Assembly: GCA_964370315.1 (NCBI GenBank)
Contig: CAYJIS010000077.1
Span: 1-5,351, forward strand
Source: CAYJFX01 sp964370315
GTDB taxonomy: Bacteria; Spirochaetota; Spirochaetia; Treponematales; Treponemataceae
Direction: 5' to 3'
Length of the DNA: 5,351 nt
The translations under genes and the position numbers were made by a program. Positions within the stretch are counted from its first letter, which is position 1. Each line of letters starts with the position of its first letter. Below, piece after piece: positions 5,168 through 5,351 of the stretch. The notes beneath the pieces are model-generated. The model did no database searches. It worked only from the letters and a program-made list of their open reading frames with translations, and had not been told where the DNA came from.

Positions 5168-5302
5168 GTACTTGACGGGGTTATTCCCTGCATAGTATTC
5201 AAGGCCACAAAAAATCCTTCCCTAATGTTTTATTTTAGCACAGAAACACACTTTTAAACAAGTAAAGAAATCCTATACAGTGGAATCTTTTTAGTATTCT
5301 GT
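5150..5302 (-). repeat. Rhs module boundary repeat, copy 3 (uninterrupted, longest form)
   Basis: This copy has the whole boundary unbroken: an upstream arm shared with copy 2 (from 5302), the promoter-like pair, GGGAAGGA, then codons for FCGLEYYAGNNPVKYVDPDGR. Compared with copy 1 it has one additional T in the T-run after GGGAAGGA, so the frame upstream of CGLEYY differs between copies and the upstream part is not Rhs coding sequence. The remaining window end (5303-5351) shows nothing I can assign. Confidence 0.85.
5232..5261 (-). promoter_or_regulatory. Promoter-like sequence in boundary copy 3
   Basis: On the minus strand, TTGTTT (5256-5261), an 18-base spacer and TAAAAT (5232-5237) lie just ahead of GGGAAGGA. 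They are the same as in copy 2. It would drive the module 3 tip and its membrane proteins. The motif match is moderate and the background AT-rich. Confidence 0.35.
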
Positions 5303-5351
5303 ACTACAGATAAAAGTAATAACTTCAATAGCTTTCTTCTTTAAGAGTAAA

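Noticed and set aside
1586..5302. CRISPR or integron-like array, given three spaced repeats
   Set aside because: The repeats are over 1 kb apart, encode Rhs core residues and are followed by full genes; there is no short regular spacing and no attC-like palindrome at cassette ends.
5303..5351. Possible coding tail (LKLLLLSVVQNTKK-like) reading into boundary copy 3
   Set aside because: The frame is closed by a stop at the window edge, and the shared part differs from copy 2 by amino-acid changing substitutions; I cannot support it as a gene end.

Overview
The window looks like an accessory region of an oral-type treponeme (Treponema denticola or a close relative). This is an inference from three things: an AT-rich background, Rhs/YD-repeat tip sequences ending in NNPVKYVDPDGR, and a BspA/TpLRR-type leucine-rich repeat protein beside an Rpn-family (PD-(D/E)XK) gene end. 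No single marker proves the species.

Almost everything lies on the minus strand and forms three tandem modules, read here from right to left. Each module opens with the same boundary DNA: a promoter-like block, a purine-rich GGGAAGGA, and a fragment coding (L)EYY-[V/A]-GNNPVKYVDPDGR, which is the end of the Rhs core. After DPDGR the sequence diverges completely into a variable C-terminal toxin-like domain, followed at once by one or more putative immunity genes. Module 3 (5302-4120): a hydrophobic tip (5167-4604), then two small membrane proteins (4611-4327, 4314-4120). Module 2 (3980-1800): a tip with the IPGVGE...IPIVGD pretoxin segment and a small C-terminal domain that may be a BECR-type RNase (3751-3191), then a cytosolic BspA-like LRR protein (about 3176-1800). 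Module 1 (1695-234): a tip resembling C39/papain-like cysteine peptidases (1603-968), then a secreted protein with a Sec signal peptide (962-234).

The tips have no Rhs N-terminus, no ATG and no ribosome binding site at the first usable start (the GTG of VDPDGR). In-frame stops lie just upstream. The best reading is an array of orphan rhs-CT/immunity cassettes. Such cassettes keep alternative tips that could move by homologous recombination into a full-length rhs gene elsewhere, while their immunity genes may still be expressed. The predicted location of each immunity protein (membrane, cytosol, periplasm) agrees with the guessed target of its partner tip.

Other features are a palindrome-rich element of about 100 bp inserted inside the module 2 boundary repeat (3778-3880), a possible tiny membrane ORF with a non-ATG start (4066-3932), and the 3' end of a convergent plus-strand Rpn-like gene at the left edge (2-67). 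A repeat and hairpin spacer (92-161) separates that gene end from module 1.
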